Assembly (NCBI GenBank): GCA_963728545.1
Contig: CAVSKO010000002.1
Span: forward strand, 806,001 to 870,000
Direction of reading: 5' to 3'
Origin: DASUNP01 sp963728545
Lineage (GTDB): Bacteria; Acidobacteriota; Blastocatellia; UBA7656
DNA length: 64,000 nt
Notes under the pieces: generated by a model
What the model was told of the DNA's origin: nothing
What the model saw: only the letters and a program-made list of their open reading frames with translations
Database searches by the model: none
Made by a program: the position numbers and the translations under genes
Part shown: positions 61,313 to 64,000 of the stretch, piece by piece
Position numbering within the stretch: the stretch's first letter is position 1
Layout: each line of letters opens with the position of its first letter

Positions 61313-62500
61313 CTATCGGCGCAAAATGAGATTCAGCGCTTCAAGCGGATTGGCACTGTAGCTTCTTCTTGCCGCTGCTAGATTGTTTATGCCCTGTCTC
61401 AGAACCAATCCTATTATCAGGTTGTTTATCACGGCCATCACCTGCGCCGCCTCTCCCACTTTTAATCTGCAACCATCCTCCCCTAGCGTTTTGTCTTTCC
61501 GATAGTGCAACCCGTTTTCTATCCCCCAGTGCCTTCTCACTATTTCCATCAATCTCTCGGCTGTGGCTTCTTCCCTCCTCAGACTTGTCACTCCATAGCT
61601 CACTTCACTTCGCTTCTTGCCAGTACTTATCTCTTCGACTTCTCGCTCAATCTTGAAGACCTGCTCAAGGCAGGGCCACTGCAAATATCCCTTCAACAGG
61701 CTGGTCGCCACAAGACGCCTCTCCTCTATTCGTCCGTGCCCCTTTTCTATCGTCTCAGCTCGTGACAAGTCATTCTCCATTGCTTTCAGCGCCGTCTTGC
61801 CTTCCTCAATCTCGAATGCTGCCTCTATCTCAGCCCTCAATGTGGATTGATTATCTTTGACCGTCCACACATACTCTCCTCCGCCCTCGACTACCATTTG
61901 AGACAGTTCTCTCTGCGCAAACATCGCATCGCCTGTCACGATTTTTCCCTTTAAATCTACGCTTTTTAAGACTCGTGGTGCTGCAACTATCTCGTTTTCT
62001 TTGCATCCTACTTCAACCTGGCAAAGCACTATGCCTTCAGCAGGAAGATAGGCTGCCAGCAGGTGAACTCCCTGTGTTTTGCCTGGAGGAATCGTCCCTC
62101 GCAAGGTCTTTCCATCTAAGGGCATCTGTAAAGACAAGCCTCCTTCCACAGTTGAAAGCAGAAACTGCGTGAATGATTCTTGAAGCTGCTCGACCGAAAC
62201 CGCCCAACCAAGTATGCGAGAGAAAGTAGTCGGATGAGGTGTAGTCTTTCGCTTGAGCTTGAGAGCTTCGATGAGCAAATCCTTGCGAAGAGCGATCCAG
62301 TGAGCAATCCCCTCAGGGTCATCCTCGCCGGCAAGCTTTGCCAAAATGACAAAGACCAAAGCGACCGCCAGAGGGTAACGCACGCCCTTTGGTTTGCGGC
62401 GATCAGTAAGGCAGTCGAGGTGATAAAAGAGACTATTGACATCAAAGATAAACGGCTCGGATTTTTGCTCCAATGAGAAGCTTGCAGTGTTATGCTTCAT
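61313..62500 (-). CDS. ISAs1-family transposase
   Basis: 395 residues, full length. An N-terminal DDE_Tnp_1-associated domain (DRRKPKGVRYPLAVALVFVILAKLAGEDDPEGIAHWIALRK) and a DDE catalytic domain with Asp in DGKTLRG, Asp in IVTGDAMFAQREL and Glu in HWGIENGLHYRKDKTLGEDGCR. It has a GGAGG site 10-14 bases before ATG 62500. That site lies in one arm of a stem (62503-62559). Confidence 0.96.
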   Translation of the reverse strand: MKHNTASFSLEQKSEPFIFDVNSLFYHLDCLTDRRKPKGVRYPLAVALVFVILAKLAGEDDPEGIAHWIALRKDLLIEALKLKRKTTPHPTTFSRILGWAVSVEQLQESFTQFLLSTVEGGLSLQMPLDGKTLRGTIPPGKTQGVHLLAAYLPAEGIVLCQVEVGCKENEIVAAPRVLKSVDLKGKIVTGDAMFAQRELSQMVVEGGGEYVWTVKDNQSTLRAEIEAAFEIEEGKTALKAMENDLSRAETIEKGHGRIEERRLVATSLLKGYLQWPCLEQVFKIEREVEEISTGKKRSEVSYGVTSLRREEATAERLMEIVRRHWGIENGLHYRKDKTLGEDGCRLKVGEAAQVMAVINNLIIGLVLRQGINNLAAARRSYSANPLEALNLILRR

Positions 62501-62502
62501 CT

Positions 62503-62559
62503 AAGACCTTCCTCCGGTTCAGTTTTGAATTACTTTGCTATTGAACCGAGGTAGGTCTT
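62503..62559 (-). promoter_or_regulatory. stem-loop that hides the transposase ribosome-binding site
   Basis: On the minus strand the arm AAGACCTACCTCGGTTCA (62559-62542) pairs with TGAACCGGAGGAAGGTCTT (62521-62503), with one mismatch and one bulge. The second arm includes the GGAGGAAGG site. TTGACA inside the right IS end (near 62573-62568) is placed to start transcription within the first arm. Confidence 0.6.
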
Positions 62560-62596
62560 TTCTTTTCAATTGTCAAGCGACTTTGCAGGAACCCTG

Positions 62597-62606
62597 CAGG
62601 ATTATC
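62597..62606. repeat. right target-site duplication of the IS
   Basis: CAGGATTATC directly after the right IS end. Confidence 0.93.
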
Positions 62607-62668
62607 AACTGAACCGCCACACCATCTCGTAGTTGACAGAGAGAAGTAATGAAAAGGAAAATTATATC

Positions 62669-62756
62669 TCACCGCAGAGACACAGAGGACGCAAAGGTTG
62701 CGCAGAGCAGAATAAAACTCTGCGCCCCCTCTGTGCTCTCTGTGTCTCTGCGGTGA
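62669..62756. repeat. long palindrome, CACCGCAGAGACACAGAG family, copy 3
   Basis: TCACCGCAGAGACACAGAG at the left pairs with CTCTGTGTCTCTGCGGTGA at the right; inner GCGCAGAGCAGAATA pairs with the central TCTGCGC. It lies just downstream of the VWFA gene, between it and the IS. Confidence 0.9.
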
Positions 62757-62786
62757 ATCCGGTTCTCACCACATCAGGCTTTGATC

Positions 62787-64000
62787 TTATTTGGCGTAAT
62801 ACCCTTTTCTAGACCGCACGGCGGCATTCGAACGCGCAACGCCTACGCGCACGCGCCTGTACGTCCCGTCGCGCTCGGAATTTGTAGGGTAGTAACCGAC
62901 GCTGTAAAGTGTGCGCAAGGCTGCTGCCACCTGCTTGTAGACTCCGGATAAGTCTTTCGCTTGCTCGGCTCGGAAATACTGGCCCCCCGACAGCTCGGCA
63001 ATCTTCTCAAGCTGCGTCCGCGCGACGGCATAGCTTTCACTCGTGCCGTTGCCGCGCTGGAATACCTCTTCGTATTCGGTATCGAGATAGATCGGAAAGA
63101 CTATGACATCCGATTCTTCTAGCTTGCGCGCAAGCTGCGGAAACGTCACGCGAGTTTCAGCCGGGTTGTAACGGTCGAGCGAGCTGTCCACGCCGTCGGT
63201 CATCACGACTATGGCGTTGCGCTGCCCTTGCGTACCCCGCAAAGTGTCGAGCATCGCCCACCACATCGCGTCGTAAAACGCAGTTCCGCCTTCAGGTCTT
63301 TCGATCTCTTTTATTCGCTTGCGGAGCAGGTCGCGATTGGCAGTCAGTTGAGAGACGACTCGCACTTCGTGAGTAAAAGTTAAAACGGCGACTCTGTCTT
63401 GCGGCCCGATGACCTCGATGAAGCGCAACGCAGCCGCTTTAACGACGTCGAGCTTATCTTTTATCGAGCCGGAAAGGTCGAGCAAGAGTACGAGATTGAA
63501 AGGGCTGGTTGACGGGGCGAAGAATTCAACCGCCTGCCGCTCGTTGTTTTCGTAGATTTCAAAATCTTCTTTCTTCAGATTCGCAAGCGCCAGCCCTGAT
63601 CGATCAGTGACGCTGACGCTGAGATTGACCACCGCCGAATTGAGAACGATTGAATCTTCGTCTTCGTTTTTCCGAGCCGCCGCTGTCGAGGCTTCGCCCG
63701 CAGGTTCGCCGCCCGGTCCTCGTTTAAGCTCAGGCCGCCTGCTCGGAGTTGAGCTTTCAATAGAAGAATCTTCCGTCTGCTCTACGCGAGACGGCCTTCG
63801 ATTATCGGACCACCCTGTCTGTGGGTCATAAGTAGCTTGATCCGACCAGGGATTATTAGAGCGATTGCCCTGTTGCGGCTTGCGCGGAGCCGGGTCATTA
63901 GCTCCCGGTTGAGATTGCTCATCAACGGGATCGTCATAAATGGGATTGCCGGGCCGCCGGGCTGCCGAAGAAGTCGAGTCTGCCGGGATGATGCGAACTC
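62787..64000 (-). CDS. VWFA-domain protein (acidobacterial VWFA-related type), 5' part beyond window
   Basis: The frame is open from the right edge to 62787, so at least 403 residues are seen; the GTG at 63632 is internal, not the start. The upstream 120 residues are Pro/Asn/Asp/Gln-rich and probably disordered. Then come NLSVSVTDRSGLALANLKKEDFEIYENNERQAVEFF and a VWA domain with the MIDAS motif DLSGSIKDKLD, Thr in GGTAFYDAMW and Asp in VVMTDGVDSS. The C-terminus SVGYYPTNSERDGTYRRVRVGVARSNAAVRSRKGYYAK matches the VWFA-related family prominent in Acidobacteria. Such proteins are exported; their role is unknown. Confidence 0.88.
   Translation of the reverse strand, partial: VRIIPADSTSSAARRPGNPIYDDPVDEQSQPGANDPAPRKPQQGNRSNNPWSDQATYDPQTGWSDNRRPSRVEQTEDSSIESSTPSRRPELKRGPGGEPAGEASTAAARKNEDEDSIVLNSAVVNLSVSVTDRSGLALANLKKEDFEIYENNERQAVEFFAPSTSPFNLVLLLDLSGSIKDKLDVVKAAALRFIEVIGPQDRVAVLTFTHEVRVVSQLTANRDLLRKRIKEIERPEGGTAFYDAMWWAMLDTLRGTQGQRNAIVVMTDGVDSSLDRYNPAETRVTFPQLARKLEESDVIVFPIYLDTEYEEVFQRGNGTSESYAVARTQLEKIAELSGGQYFRAEQAKDLSGVYKQVAAALRTLYSVGYYPTNSERDGTYRRVRVGVARSNAAVRSRKGYYAK

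Larger units (their letters stand above)
61292..62596. mobile_element. complete ISAs1-family insertion sequence, 1305 bp
   Basis: The left end CAGGGCTATTGCAAAGT and the right end (minus strand) CAGGGTTCCTGCAAAGT match at 15 of the first 19 positions. An exact 10-bp duplication, CAGGATTATC, flanks both ends. A single full-length transposase gene occupies most of it. Identical duplications mean a recent insertion. Confidence 0.95.

Noticed and set aside
1..64000. tRNA or rRNA genes
   Set aside because: Intergenic stretches were read on both strands and none shows a cloverleaf with a T-loop GTTCRA pattern or rRNA signature; small RNAs could still be missed by eye.

Overview
The window looks like ordinary chromosome from an Acidobacteriota-type bacterium, probably of the Blastocatellia group; this is inferred from gene content, with no rRNA in the window to confirm it. 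Supporting signs are a VWFA-related protein of the kind expanded in acidobacteria, diderm genes (lpxD, an MsbA-like flippase, a predicted outer-membrane barrel), futalosine-route menaquinone synthesis (mqnE), a PilN/PilO/pseudopilin module, LLM/F420-type enzymes, moderate GC and frequent TTG/GTG starts. I found no tRNA, rRNA, CRISPR array or prophage.

Layout. 1-5 kb: start of a proline-catabolism aldehyde dehydrogenase, an S41 protease, a REP-like palindrome cluster and a 900-residue PIG-L deacetylase. 4.9-6.7 kb: a 47-residue membrane protein coupled to a frameshifted SSS symporter. 6.8-9.8 kb: PilN-PilO-PilP-like-pseudopilin operon. 10-19 kb: DUF255 thioredoxin protein, glutaminyl cyclase, a cupredoxin/outer-membrane-barrel fusion, MgtE, a ribbon-helix-helix protein, a zinc-ribbon membrane protein and MqnE. 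19-26.8 kb: TetR regulator, ferredoxin-like protein, RpiA, glutaredoxin, SLOG protein, DUF72, YgfZ, peroxiredoxin and a PuuD-like membrane protein.

27-30 kb is the most interesting part. A minus-strand Fe-S trafficking group (Mrp, a NifU-like protein lacking one of its two cysteines, an ErpA-type carrier) is divergent from an encapsulin shell gene, which is followed after 18 bases by a 97-residue protein of unknown function. 30-35.5 kb holds genome-maintenance genes: XerC/D, LpxD, ParAB, a bifunctional nuclease and SSB. A perfect 16-bp palindrome one symmetrical change away from consensus parS lies in the 3' end of lpxD, about 0.6 kb from parB.

35.5-51.9 kb: a sigma-54 activator, glycerate kinase, SppA, RNase H, two glycine-zipper envelope proteins, two histidine kinases, an SbcC/Rad50-like ATPase broken by a frameshift, a flavin-dependent oxidoreductase and a PspA-like protein. 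52-61.2 kb: the cell-wall/c-di-AMP operon cdaA-cdaR-glmM, then yicC-gmk-rpoZ-coaBC behind an MsbA-like ABC transporter. 61.3-62.6 kb: a complete 1305-bp ISAs1-family insertion with an exact 10-bp target duplication and a stem that would hide the transposase ribosome-binding site. The window ends inside a VWFA protein whose frame stays open past the right edge.

Three intergenic palindromes of one family (39.6, 50.2, 62.7 kb), two of a second (14.6, 56.1 kb) and the REP-like cluster at 1.8 kb show that this genome carries several dispersed hairpin repeat families.
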